Origin: JAHBTB01 sp964451255
GTDB lineage: Bacteria; Armatimonadota; Fimbriimonadia; Fimbriimonadales; Fimbriimonadaceae
Reading direction: 5' to 3'
Assembly: GCA_964451255.1 (NCBI GenBank)
Contig: CAYVHL010000010.1
Coordinates: 1 to 64,000, forward strand
Length of the DNA stretch: 64,000 nt
The position numbers and the translations under genes were made by a program. Below the pieces are notes generated by a model that saw only the letters and a program-made list of their open reading frames with translations, ran no database searches and had not been told where the DNA came from. Of this stretch, positions 9,163 to 17,954 are shown in pieces. Positions within the stretch are counted from its first letter, which is position 1, and each line of letters starts with the position of its first letter.

Positions 9163-11340
9163 ATGGACACGTCGGCATTCAACTCGGTCTGGTTGCTCTT
9201 CTTTCTGCCCCTCGTCGGATTCTTGTTCCAGAGCCTTCTGGGCAAACGGATAGTCGACAACCTGGGCGACAAACTCGGGAAAAAAGTTCTCGGCTGGGCG
9301 GCCGTCCTGCCGGTCGCATTCAGCTTCGCGTTGGCCGTCGACCTCTGCGGAAAGCTGCACAATCTGCCCGCCACCGGCCGTCTGGCGATCCTCACGCTCT
9401 TTGACTGGATCCACATCCAGTCTCTGCACGTGCCGTTTGAGTTCCGGGTCGATACATTGAGCATCACGATGGTGCTCATCATCACCGGGGTCGGGTCGCT
9501 CATCCACATTTACGCGACCGGCTACATGGCGGAGGACACGGACTTCCCCCGGTTCTTCACATACCTGAACCTGTTCATCGGCTCGATGCTCGTGCTGGTG
9601 CTGGGCAACAACCTGCTTCTGACCTTCATCGGATGGGAAGGGGTCGGCCTCTGCTCCTACCTGCTGATCGGTTTTTGGTACAAAGACCTGGACAACTCTC
9701 GGGCGGCAAACAAGGCGTTCATCGTCAACCGGATCGGTGACTACGGCTTCACGATCGGCATGTTCCTGCTGATCTACGAGGTCACGGTAGACCGCGGCAA
9801 CATCGGCGTAACCGACCCCAGATGGTTGAGTTTCGACGTTCTGCTGGGCCACGTGGACGTGCTCTTCAAGGCCAACCCGGGAATCGCCACGGCCGCGGCG
9901 ATCGCGCTCTTCATCGGTGCGATGGGCAAATCGGCGCAGTTCCCCCTCTACCTGTGGCTGCCCGACGCGATGGCCGGCCCGACGCCGGTCTCTGCCCTGA
10001 TCCACGCCGCCACGATGGTGACCTCGGGCGTGTTCCTCCTCAACCGGATGGCCCCCCTCTATGCGGTTTCCCCCGAAGCCGGGGCGATGGTCGCCCTCAT
10101 CGGCGCGGTGACCAGCCTGCTTGGCGCTGCGATCGCGTTCGGGCAGTCGGACATCAAGAAGGTGCTGGCCTTCTCGACGGTCTCTCAACTGGGTTACATG
10201 TTCATCGGTTGCGGTGTCGGCGCTTATTGGGCCGGCATGTTCCACGTGACCACCCACGCCTTCTTCAAAGCCTTGCTATTCTTGGGAGCGGGCGCGGTCA
10301 TCCACGCCATGGCCCACAACCAGGACATGCGCAACTACGGTGGCCTGGCAAAGTACATGAAGATCACGGCGGCGACCATGGTCATCGCCTGTTTGGCAAT
10401 CGCCGGGTGTCCGGGTCTGAGCGGCTTCTTCAGTAAGGAGGAGATCCTGGGAGCAGCGGTGAACTCCCAGCTCACGACCGTTCAATACGGGATCGCCATC
10501 CCCGCCGGACAGATCGCCGGTTGGATCGGCTTTGGCGTCGCGCTCTTGACCGCCGCCTACATGACCCGAATGACCATGCTCACGTTTTTCAGTGGCCCTG
10601 AGCGTTGGAAGCAGATAGAGCCTCACCATGACCATGCGGCCGGCCACGCCCACGAAGCGCATGTCGGGCACGAGGCGCACGCCCATCACGACGACACCCA
10701 CGGTTTCTTCTACTCGGACGCCGAGATGAAGGCCCGCGAATTGGCCGAACCCCATGCCGAACACCACGACCTCGACAAGAACCATGTCCCGCGCGAAGTC
10801 CCTCTGAGCATGTGGGGCCCTCTCGCGGTCTTGGCCGTGTTATCGGTGGTCAGCGGCGCTTGGCTGATGTACGGGGCGGACTTCGAGCACTGGCTCTTTC
10901 CGGTCGCGCCGATCGCCGAGCAACACCACGAGATCGTCCCACATTGGTTGCTCGTTCTGATTTCCTTCGTCCTCTTTGCCGTCGGCGTCGGGTTCGGCGT
11001 ATGGCACTACCGAAAGGGTGTCCCCGTGGACGAAGGCTGGGACATGTCTAAGTGGAAACGGTGGCGCGTCAGTGCGGGCAGACAGTTCGGCATTGACCAT
11101 GCTTTGGCCGACGGGGCCGTCTCCTATGGCGGGCGGTTCGCGACCTTTCTCGCCGGTTTCGACAAGTGGGTGGTCGACGGGATCGTCAACGCGGTGGCAA
11201 GGATCGCGGAACTGTTCGGCGGCGTGTTCAGCCGCGGCCAGCGCGGTTATGTGCGTGGTTATGCGCTGCTCATGCAAATGGGCGCCGTCGCCTTTGTCGC
11301 CTACGTCATTTACAAGATCGTTCAGGGAGGAGGTAACTAG
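9163..11340 (+). CDS. nuoL: NADH-quinone oxidoreductase subunit L with a histidine-rich loop
   Basis: NuoL is the distal antiporter-like proton pump of complex I. The 725 residues show Mrp-antiporter motifs: FIGWEGVGLCSYLLIGFW, GAMGKSAQFPLYLWLPDAM, PTPVSALIHAATMVTSGV and the long-helix C-terminus. Compared with the usual ~610-660 residues it is long, and the extra length is a loop at about residues 488-545 very rich in His, Asp and Glu (HDHAAGHAHEAHVGHEAHAH). That suggests metal or proton binding on the outer face. It follows nuoK by 9 bp and is followed by nuoM 3 bp after its stop. Confidence 0.95.
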   Translation: MDTSAFNSVWLLFFLPLVGFLFQSLLGKRIVDNLGDKLGKKVLGWAAVLPVAFSFALAVDLCGKLHNLPATGRLAILTLFDWIHIQSLHVPFEFRVDTLSITMVLIITGVGSLIHIYATGYMAEDTDFPRFFTYLNLFIGSMLVLVLGNNLLLTFIGWEGVGLCSYLLIGFWYKDLDNSRAANKAFIVNRIGDYGFTIGMFLLIYEVTVDRGNIGVTDPRWLSFDVLLGHVDVLFKANPGIATAAAIALFIGAMGKSAQFPLYLWLPDAMAGPTPVSALIHAATMVTSGVFLLNRMAPLYAVSPEAGAMVALIGAVTSLLGAAIAFGQSDIKKVLAFSTVSQLGYMFIGCGVGAYWAGMFHVTTHAFFKALLFLGAGAVIHAMAHNQDMRNYGGLAKYMKITAATMVIACLAIAGCPGLSGFFSKEEILGAAVNSQLTTVQYGIAIPAGQIAGWIGFGVALLTAAYMTRMTMLTFFSGPERWKQIEPHHDHAAGHAHEAHVGHEAHAHHDDTHGFFYSDAEMKARELAEPHAEHHDLDKNHVPREVPLSMWGPLAVLAVLSVVSGAWLMYGADFEHWLFPVAPIAEQHHEIVPHWLLVLISFVLFAVGVGFGVWHYRKGVPVDEGWDMSKWKRWRVSAGRQFGIDHALADGAVSYGGRFATFLAGFDKWVVDGIVNAVARIAELFGGVFSRGQRGYVRGYALLMQMGAVAFVAYVIYKIVQGGGN

Positions 11341-11343
11341 ACC

Positions 11344-13044
11344 GTGCAGAACGGTGCCGGACTCATCTCCTTGACGATCGCCGTCCCGGCGATCGGAGCG
11401 CTCCTGTTGTCGCTTGTCCCCGAGGCATATTCCAAAGCCATCAAGGGGCTCGCGATCTTCATTGCCGCCGCGACGTTTGTCGTTTCCCTGTCCGTCCTCG
11501 GGGTCTTCAAGGGCCAGTCCTACCACCTACAACTGGTGGAAGCCGTGCCCTGGCTGCCTCAATTGGGGATCACATACAAGGTCGGCATGGACGGAATCAG
11601 CATCTGGCTTTTTCTCCTGACAACCTTGTTGGCCCTGCTGTCGATCATCTTCAGCGTCTACATCGACAAGCGCGTGAAGGCGTATTTCGTCCTGATGCTG
11701 CTCCTCGAGGCGTCGATGCTCGGGGTGTTCGTGTCTCTGGACCTGGTGCTGTTCTACACCTTCTTCGAATTCACGCTCATTCCGATGGCGATGCTGATCT
11801 GGATATGGGGTGGCAGCCAGCGTAACTATGCGGCGGTCAAGTTCTTCCTCTACACCTTCTTGGCGTCGATTTTCTTGCTACTGGGGATCATCGCCCTGGC
11901 CAACCAGTACGCTTTGGTGCACAACGAGTTCACGTTCGACCTGGTCAAGATCCAGTGCGCAGTCGCGGACGGCAGCCTTTGGAAGCACGCGATGCCGCTT
12001 CAGGCGGTGCTGTTCTGGGCGTTCAGCCTGGCCTTCTTAGTCAAGTGCCCGATGTTCCCGTTCCACACGTGGCTGCCGGACGCCCACACCGAGGCCCCGA
12101 CGGCGGGATCGATCATCCTGGCCGGTGTCCTGTTGAAGATGGGCACCTACGGCTTCTTGCGGTTCATGCCCTTGTTCCCCGAAGCGACCCAGCAGAACAT
12201 GTGGCTGATGCTCAGCCTGGCGGTGGTCGGGATCATATACGGGGCGATCGTGGCCGCCGTCCAGCCGGACGTCAAGCGGTTGGTCGCCTACTCGTCCGTG
12301 GCCCACATGGGTTTTGTGATGTACGGCATTTTCAGCCTGACACACACGGGGATGGTCGGCGGCGCGTACCAACAGCTCAACCACGGGATCAGCACAGGGG
12401 CGCTCTTCCTTTTGGTTGGGCTCCTTTACGAACGCACCCACACCCGCGAGTTCAAGGCGATGGGCGGCCTCAAGGCTCAGATGCCCGTCTTCGCGGCCCT
12501 GTTCCTCATCGTCATGCTGTCCAGCGTCGGCTTGCCCGGACTGAACGGATTCGTCGGCGAGTTCTTGGCGATGGCGGGCGGATTCCAGAGGTCGTACTGG
12601 GCCAACAACCACGCGCTCTGGCTGATTGCCGGTATCGGCGTCATCCTTGCCGCTGTGTATCTGCTTTGGTTGTTCCAGAAGTTGTTCTACGGCCCAGTCA
12701 CCAACCCCATGCTCAAGGGCCTCAAAGACCTGAAAGGCTGGGAGGTCGCATTGGTGGGTGTCTTTATCATCTTCATCTTCTGGGGCGGGCTCATGCCGGA
12801 CACGTTCCTCAAACCCTCGGAGGCGGCGATCGACGCCACCAGGCAGATGGTGCTGAACGCACCTGGTCTGCGCCCGGTGTGGGGTGACCTGCGGTACGAA
12901 GTCGATGACAAGGGGAACCTGATCGAGGTGGAGCCTCGGACGGACGTCGGATCATACCGAGAGATCCGCCAGGTCATCCCCAACGACTACTATTCTCTCG
13001 ATAACCCACAAGGGCCGGTGCTCGTGATGGGAGGGAAGCGGTGA
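11344..13044 (+). CDS. nuoM: NADH-quinone oxidoreductase subunit M
   Basis: NuoM is the second antiporter-like subunit of the complex I membrane arm. The 566 residues begin at GTG 11344, preceded by GGAGG in the end of nuoL. Diagnostic stretches are DLVLFYTFFEFTLIPM, CPMFPFHTWLPDAHTEAPT, VKRLVAYSSVAHMGFVM and LPGLNGFVGEFLAM. About 14 hydrophobic helices are evident. The charged C-terminal ~60 residues extend past the last helix. Its TGA overlaps the GTG start of the next small gene by 4 bp. Confidence 0.95.
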   Translation: MQNGAGLISLTIAVPAIGALLLSLVPEAYSKAIKGLAIFIAAATFVVSLSVLGVFKGQSYHLQLVEAVPWLPQLGITYKVGMDGISIWLFLLTTLLALLSIIFSVYIDKRVKAYFVLMLLLEASMLGVFVSLDLVLFYTFFEFTLIPMAMLIWIWGGSQRNYAAVKFFLYTFLASIFLLLGIIALANQYALVHNEFTFDLVKIQCAVADGSLWKHAMPLQAVLFWAFSLAFLVKCPMFPFHTWLPDAHTEAPTAGSIILAGVLLKMGTYGFLRFMPLFPEATQQNMWLMLSLAVVGIIYGAIVAAVQPDVKRLVAYSSVAHMGFVMYGIFSLTHTGMVGGAYQQLNHGISTGALFLLVGLLYERTHTREFKAMGGLKAQMPVFAALFLIVMLSSVGLPGLNGFVGEFLAMAGGFQRSYWANNHALWLIAGIGVILAAVYLLWLFQKLFYGPVTNPMLKGLKDLKGWEVALVGVFIIFIFWGGLMPDTFLKPSEAAIDATRQMVLNAPGLRPVWGDLRYEVDDKGNLIEVEPRTDVGSYREIRQVIPNDYYSLDNPQGPVLVMGGKR

Positions 13045-13610
13045 GCCTGATGGCCGGGTGTCTTGGTACTGCCCGCACATTGTCCTTTGACGACGGTGCA
13101 GACGTGGTGGTGTTCAGGGGGCCAGAGCCAGGCGCCTTCGTACTGGTGCCATCGCTCTCTTCTCGGATCGAGGACGTCCCCGCATTTTTGAAGGAGGTGC
13201 GGGACAACCCAGAAGGTGCGGACGAGTCGGTGATACGTCATGTCGAGGCTGTGCGGGAGGACATCAAGACCGCCTTTGCCGCTAAGGCTTCCGGGACCGT
13301 GTATTGGATCGAGGGGGCATCCCCGTCCGCGTTCACCCCGATGCAATACGGCGGCCTCTTCTTGGAACAAGACCGTGAGTTGCTGGACTTCGCCAGGTCG
13401 CTCGGTGAGACTGTGGTTTTCATCGCAGACCCACAGGACGCTTACATTGACTTCGTCTGCGACCTTCCTGGCGATTTGTTCGGCTGGGACATCGCTAACG
13501 GCGTCGAACCGGAGGCCGTTCGGGGATTGAGGTCAGGCCGTCTGCTGGCCGACCATCCGGACGCCGACGTCCGGTTGACCGGCGACCTGCCAAGGAGGCG
13601 GACATTTTGA
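13041..13610 (+). CDS. Short URO-D-superfamily-like protein inside the nuo operon
   Basis: This gives 189 residues from GTG 13041, which overlaps the nuoM stop by 4 bp, and its own TGA overlaps the nuoN TTG start. It is therefore translationally coupled on both sides. It is not a known complex I subunit and has no membrane helix. Residues about 100-165 resemble the C-terminal half of uroporphyrinogen-decarboxylase/MtaA-type TIM barrels: a FT-x-x-QYGG-x-F-x-EQDRELLD helix, then VVFIADPQ, DFVCDLPGDLFGWD. In the family this corresponds to the vlHvcG...D-x-PVD-x-x-x-WD region, but the histidine is missing here. Full-length family members have about 340 residues. Function unknown. Confidence 0.6.
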   Translation: MSLMAGCLGTARTLSFDDGADVVVFRGPEPGAFVLVPSLSSRIEDVPAFLKEVRDNPEGADESVIRHVEAVREDIKTAFAAKASGTVYWIEGASPSAFTPMQYGGLFLEQDRELLDFARSLGETVVFIADPQDAYIDFVCDLPGDLFGWDIANGVEPEAVRGLRSGRLLADHPDADVRLTGDLPRRRTF

Positions 13611-15127
13611 GTTACACCATTCCGTCCATCGAATGGAGCGTCATCCTCCCGTTCGCCGTCGTCGTGCTCGCGGGGATCATCGCTCTCATCATCGAGACCG
13701 TCCGTCCCAAAACCGACAACGCGCTGATCATCGGCGTCTCGCTCGCCGGGCTGGGTGCCGCCTTTGTCCTTCTGGTCTCCCAACTGGCGATGCCAGCCGC
13801 CAGCACGTTCCACGGGATGGCTCTGCGCGACCAGTTCGCCGTGTTGCTCCAACTCATCATCGTCGCTTCGACGGCGGTCTGCTTCATGTTCAGTGAAGGG
13901 TACTTGCGCGAAAAGAAGATCGCCTTTGGCGAGTTCTATGCCCTCGCATTATGGGCGGCGTCCGGCGCCATGGTCATGGTGGGCACAGACAGCCTGCTCA
14001 TGATCTTTATCGGATTGGAGGTCCTCAGCATCGGCCTCTACTGCCTGGCGGGCATGAGCAGGCAAGAGTCACGGTCGGAAGAGTCGGCGATCAAATATTT
14101 CCTGCTCGGCGCATTCGCATCCGCGTTCTTGCTCTACGGCATAGCCATGCTGTTCGGCGCGACAGGCTCGATGTCCCTACCCGACATCCATGCCGCGATG
14201 TCGGGCAACGTCAGCACCGATTGGAAGCCGATGGGTGTGCTGGGCGTCACCTTGGTCATCGTCGGGCTTGGCTTCAAGGCCTCGCTGGTGCCGTTCCACC
14301 AATGGACGCCCGATGTCTATCAGGGTGCGCCGACAAACGTGACCGCCTTCATGGCGGCGGTCAGCAAGACGGCCGCGTTCGGGGCATTGGCCCGGGTGCT
14401 GATGGCCACGACGCCGCTCTCCCACTATTGGTTTGAGGCTCTCTATTGGATCGCGATCGCGACGATGTTCATCGGAAACTTGGTCGCCCTGGTCCAACGC
14501 GACGTCAAACGTGCTCTCGGTTATTCGGCGGTCGCCCACGCGGGCTACCTGTTGGTCGCGCTCCTCGCGTACGTGAAGGCGCCGGACAAGGTGAGCCTGG
14601 GGACGACCGTCTTCTACCTGATCGGATATGCCGCGATGACAGTCGGGGCCTTTGCTGTGATCAGCCTCGCCGCCAAGGGCGGTAAGGACGGCTCCAGGTA
14701 CCAAGACATCCACGGGCTCTATAAGCGCGCGCCCGCGGCGACGGTGCTGCTCGTCCTCTTCTTGGCCTCCCTCATCGGCATACCGCCCACCGTCGGGTTC
14801 TTTGGGAAAGCGCTGATCTTCACCGACGCGCTCCGTGCCGGCCTCGTGCCGTTGGCCATCGTTCTGGCCGTGAACTCCGCGATCAGCGCCTATTACTACT
14901 TGCAGATCATGACGGCTGCTTTTGTCACTGAGGAAGGGGCGGCGCGACCCGTGTCCCGCCGACCCGGTACCGGACTCACGCTAGCGGCATGTGTCTGCGG
15001 AGCAGGAGTGTTGTTCGCCTCGTTCCTTGGAGGCTATTTGGAGGACAGTCTGCGGACGGACAAGATGACAAAACCAATCGAGGCGCCGCCGGTCGTGGTC
15101 CGGCAGATCGAGGTGGCAGACCGATGA
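13607..15127 (+). CDS. nuoN: NADH-quinone oxidoreductase subunit N
   Basis: NuoN is the antiporter-like subunit nearest the quinone module. The 506 residues start at TTG 13607, supported by AAGGAGG at 13592-13598 and a 4-bp TTGA overlap with the previous stop. It shows LMIFIGLEVLSIGLYCLAG, SLVPFHQWTPDVYQGAPTNV, VKRALGYSAVAHAGY and GIPPTVGFFGKALIF, all classical for NuoN. It ends the complex I run. The last four bases (ATGA) also start the following isomerase gene. Confidence 0.95.
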   Translation: MSYTIPSIEWSVILPFAVVVLAGIIALIIETVRPKTDNALIIGVSLAGLGAAFVLLVSQLAMPAASTFHGMALRDQFAVLLQLIIVASTAVCFMFSEGYLREKKIAFGEFYALALWAASGAMVMVGTDSLLMIFIGLEVLSIGLYCLAGMSRQESRSEESAIKYFLLGAFASAFLLYGIAMLFGATGSMSLPDIHAAMSGNVSTDWKPMGVLGVTLVIVGLGFKASLVPFHQWTPDVYQGAPTNVTAFMAAVSKTAAFGALARVLMATTPLSHYWFEALYWIAIATMFIGNLVALVQRDVKRALGYSAVAHAGYLLVALLAYVKAPDKVSLGTTVFYLIGYAAMTVGAFAVISLAAKGGKDGSRYQDIHGLYKRAPAATVLLVLFLASLIGIPPTVGFFGKALIFTDALRAGLVPLAIVLAVNSAISAYYYLQIMTAAFVTEEGAARPVSRRPGTGLTLAACVCGAGVLFASFLGGYLEDSLRTDKMTKPIEAPPVVVRQIEVADR

Positions 15128-15987
15128 AGCTCGGCGTCAGCATGTACAGCTACGTGACCGAAGTTCAAGCTGGCCGCATGGACATCGTCTCCTTCATCCA
15201 CGAAGCGAAAAGGATCGGTGCTGACGGCGTTGAACTCCTTGACTTCTTCTACAAAGACGTCGAGACAGACCGGACGGCGGCGGTATCCGCCTTGGCCCGG
15301 ACAGGCCTCCCGGTAGGGGTCTTCAGCGTCGGCCAGAACTTCGCCAAGGTGGCCGCCGAAGACAGAAAGGTCGCCCTGGACAAGATCCTCTTCGGCGTCG
15401 ACGAGGCCAAGACGTTCGGAGCCAGGGTCGTCCGCGTCTTTGCCGGCGACGTGCCCGCCGACGGTTCGTTGGGCTTCGACCAAGCTCGCGGCTGGATCAT
15501 CGACGGCCTGGCGGAGGCCGCCGACTATGCTCACGGCCAGGGGGTTCTCCTCGCACTGGAAAACCACGGCAAGCTCGCCGGTCGGGGCGACCAAGTGGCC
15601 GGGATCATCGCCGACGTTCGGGCCAAGTGCGGGCATGACACCCTCGGCGCGAACCCCGACACCGGCAATTTCCTGCTGGTGGGCCAGCACAGCCACGACG
15701 CCATCCGCCAGGTCGCGGACAAGGCGTACATGGTGCACTTCAAAGACTTCCGGCAGGGAGATGGCGAAGGCCGGGTCTATCACTCGCTGGACGGGACGCC
15801 CTTTGTCGGCACTGTGATCGGTGAGGGGGACGTGGATCTGGACGCCTGCGTCCAAGCCTTGAAGTCGGCTGGCTTCGAAGGATGGGTCAACTTGGAGTAC
15901 GAAGGCGACCTGCCCGACTGCAAAGGGGCGGTCGAGAAGTCGTTGCAGAACGCCCGCAGATACATGGCATCGATCGGTATCTCCTGA
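15124..15987 (+). CDS. Sugar phosphate isomerase/epimerase family TIM-barrel protein
   Basis: This is a xylose isomerase-like (AP endonuclease 2 family) protein of 287 residues starting at ATG 15124, overlapping nuoN by 4 bp. It begins MKLGVSMYSY and has the metal-site pattern of the family: GADGVELLDF (Glu), LALENHGKLAG (Glu/His), LGANPDTGNF (Asp), YMVHFKDF (His-Lys) and WVNLEYEGD (final Glu). Such enzymes isomerise or epimerise sugars and inositols with a divalent metal; the substrate cannot be read from sequence. A signal peptide is absent. The link with complex I seems purely positional. Confidence 0.85.
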   Translation: MKLGVSMYSYVTEVQAGRMDIVSFIHEAKRIGADGVELLDFFYKDVETDRTAAVSALARTGLPVGVFSVGQNFAKVAAEDRKVALDKILFGVDEAKTFGARVVRVFAGDVPADGSLGFDQARGWIIDGLAEAADYAHGQGVLLALENHGKLAGRGDQVAGIIADVRAKCGHDTLGANPDTGNFLLVGQHSHDAIRQVADKAYMVHFKDFRQGDGEGRVYHSLDGTPFVGTVIGEGDVDLDACVQALKSAGFEGWVNLEYEGDLPDCKGAVEKSLQNARRYMASIGIS

Positions 15988-15996
15988 GGCAGGAGA
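15980..15996. terminator. Weak 7-bp hairpin between convergent genes
   Basis: tctcctg (15980-15986) pairs with caggaga (15990-15996) over a 3-nt loop that includes the stop codon of the isomerase gene. It lies between two convergent transcription units (next stop at 16003). No T-run follows, so a terminator role is only plausible. Confidence 0.3.
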
Positions 15997-16002
15997 GCCG
16001 AC

Positions 16003-16551
16003 TCACGACGTCATCGGTGGGCCCGGCAGCGCTTCCAAACGGGCGAGCAATTCCCCGAACGCAGCTGATTGCCGCTCTCGATCCAGCCGCCGCCAGTCGG
16101 GCACGTGGACGAAGCCGAAACACCGGTCCTGGAACCGGGATGCTGCCCGATAGAAGATCCAATTGCATAGATATGCACCGGCATCGTCGGTACGGGTGAA
16201 CACGGCCTCCGCTCCTGGCCACCATGCCTCCGACGAAAGCCTAGTCTTGACCAGAGGCGGGCCGAGCGGGTCGATGAGACCCGGGCCCGCGATGTGCCCG
16301 TCCACGTCCGGATGAGCCCCGACCGTGTTCCTCGCGGTCTGCTCCAGACGCATCTTCCTTGCCCGTCCGTGGACGCCGACCATGACCAAGATGTCAAACG
16401 TGGAGGCGTCGAGCCCGGCGACGTGCCTGTCCACCTCCGCATAGCTGACCGGGAGCACGACGTGCGGTCTACCGCACTGCTCCACCAACCACGCCGACGG
16501 GTTGGAGTCAAACCGGCCGAAGGGGCCGAAGCCGGTGGTCAGGACGCGCAT
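16003..16551 (-). CDS. pcp: Pyroglutamyl-peptidase I-like cysteine peptidase
   Basis: Family C15 enzymes remove N-terminal pyroglutamate from peptides in the cytoplasm. The 182 residues start at ATG 16551 with TTGFGPFGRFDSNPSAW, the family hallmark, and end at TGA 16003. The catalytic triad is visible: Glu70 (RLEQTARN), Cys129 (AYLCNWIFY) and His149 (FVHVPDW). It is a little shorter than typical (~200-215), mostly at the C-terminus. Its start overlaps the end of the DprE1-like gene by 13 bp, so it is the last gene of the queF-ubiA-dprE2-dprE1-like run. Confidence 0.88.
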   Translation of the reverse strand: MRVLTTGFGPFGRFDSNPSAWLVEQCGRPHVVLPVSYAEVDRHVAGLDASTFDILVMVGVHGRARKMRLEQTARNTVGAHPDVDGHIAGPGLIDPLGPPLVKTRLSSEAWWPGAEAVFTRTDDAGAYLCNWIFYRAASRFQDRCFGFVHVPDWRRLDRERQSAAFGELLARLEALPGPPMTS

Positions 16552-17954
16552 CGGAGGTCGAGCCTCAGGCGTCTGGCCAGGTCGCTGCTGAGTAAGCCGT
16601 CGGGGTCCCAGCGGGCCTTGGCGTCCCAATACCTGGCCATGCCCGCCGAACCCAGGCTGGTCGCGAAGTCGGTCGGTCGCAACAGGCTGTCCTTGGCCAG
16701 ATAGAACCGTCCGCCAGAATCGAGGACGAGGTCGCTCATAGCCTCGGCGAGCGAACGGAGGCCGTCCCGGCTCGAATCGGTGACCTTGAAGTCCTGGGCA
16801 AGCGAGAATCCGTCCACCCCGTGGCTGAACATGAATGGGTCGGACCGGTGCCGCTTGAGGACGCTCAAGAAGTTCTCCAGACCGCGCTCGCGTTGCAGTT
16901 CCATCTGGCGGGCAAAGACCCGGGGGGCCGACTCGCGAGGGACAAATGACTGGTACTGCACCAGGCCGCCGCGACCGTAGGCGCGTTGCCAGCCGGGGAC
17001 GTAGTCGAGCAAGAAGGAGAAGCCGACCAAGCTCTGGCCTTGGGCTCTGCCGTCTTCCAACAGCGCAGCCGCCCGGTGCTTGGCCGCGTTCACCGCCTTC
17101 ATCCCGGGCCGGTTGTTCAACATCCTTAGGAAGCGCCACACCATAGACTTGGGCACCAGCCCCATCACGGTGTCGGGCAAGTCCTGGGCTTCCTGTCGCA
17201 GGGAGGCGATGTCGGGGGCCGACGGGTGCCGGTAGAAACCCGCATGGAAGAGGCCCCTTCCCGCCTGGCGTCCGGAGGCGAACGCGTCTACCCAACTCAC
17301 CATATAGTCAGCAGTGGCTTCGTACTGGGCGAATGCGGCGAACTGGGCGTCCCAGTCGCCACAACTGACCGCGTGGACGTCCAGGTAGCCGCTGTCGACT
17401 CTTTTCATCTGCAGCCTCGCCCCGACGACGGCGGCAAGGAGCCCGGCCCCGCTCACGACCTCTTCGAACCCCTCGTCTTCCCGGGCCAGCGTCACAAAGG
17501 ATCCGTCCGTCCGTAGGACGTCGATGGACAGGGTGTTCTCTCCGAACGTCCCCGCCCGAAAGGCGTTCTTGCCGTGGATGTTCATGGCAAGCGCGCCCGC
17601 CACGGTGGGGAACATGGTGCCGCTGACGACACTCGGCCACCAGCCGTCCTCGAGCGCGTGCCGCCATAGGGTCTCGACCGTCGCCCCGGGGCCGACTTCG
17701 ATGACCCCGGTCTCGGGGTCGAACGACCGGACGGCGTCCATGCGAGAAAGATCCAGCACCACGGCCTCGGCCCCGGTGGCGGCGTCGCCATAGCTGCGCC
17801 CCGCGCCCCGGAGGACGACCTGCCGTCCTTCCTGGCGCGCGGTGTCCAAGACCTCGGCCGCCGCCTCGACCGACCCGGGCCGGTACAGATAGCCGTCGGA
17901 GGAGGTGCTTCCTCCGAAGCCGGAGAAGCGGGCGGCGCGGGCGGTCTCGATCAT
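16539..17954 (-). CDS. DprE1-like FAD-linked sugar oxidase
   Basis: This is a VAO/PCMH-type flavoenzyme of 471 residues. The FAD-binding segment is at about residues 22-175 (VVLRGAGRSYGDAA, NIHGKNAFRAGTFGENTLSIDVL), and a C-terminal ALO-like substrate cap is present. Best family match by eye is decaprenylphosphoryl-beta-D-ribose 2'-oxidase (DprE1), which makes the 2'-keto intermediate of decaprenylphosphoryl-arabinose. ATG 17954 is chosen because it overlaps the TGA of the upstream SDR gene by 4 bp; the longer open frame adds residues without homology. Context (SDR plus UbiA immediately upstream) strongly supports the DprE1 role. D-arabinono-lactone oxidase is the alternative. Confidence 0.85.
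   Translation of the reverse strand: MIETARAARFSGFGGSTSSDGYLYRPGSVEAAAEVLDTARQEGRQVVLRGAGRSYGDAATGAEAVVLDLSRMDAVRSFDPETGVIEVGPGATVETLWRHALEDGWWPSVVSGTMFPTVAGALAMNIHGKNAFRAGTFGENTLSIDVLRTDGSFVTLAREDEGFEEVVSGAGLLAAVVGARLQMKRVDSGYLDVHAVSCGDWDAQFAAFAQYEATADYMVSWVDAFASGRQAGRGLFHAGFYRHPSAPDIASLRQEAQDLPDTVMGLVPKSMVWRFLRMLNNRPGMKAVNAAKHRAAALLEDGRAQGQSLVGFSFLLDYVPGWQRAYGRGGLVQYQSFVPRESAPRVFARQMELQRERGLENFLSVLKRHRSDPFMFSHGVDGFSLAQDFKVTDSSRDGLRSLAEAMSDLVLDSGGRFYLAKDSLLRPTDFATSLGSAGMARYWDAKARWDPDGLLSSDLARRLRLDLRCAS

Noticed and set aside
15034..15855. Minus-strand frame opposite the TIM-barrel isomerase
   Set aside because: The sense strand has metal-site motifs and a coupled start; the antisense has none.
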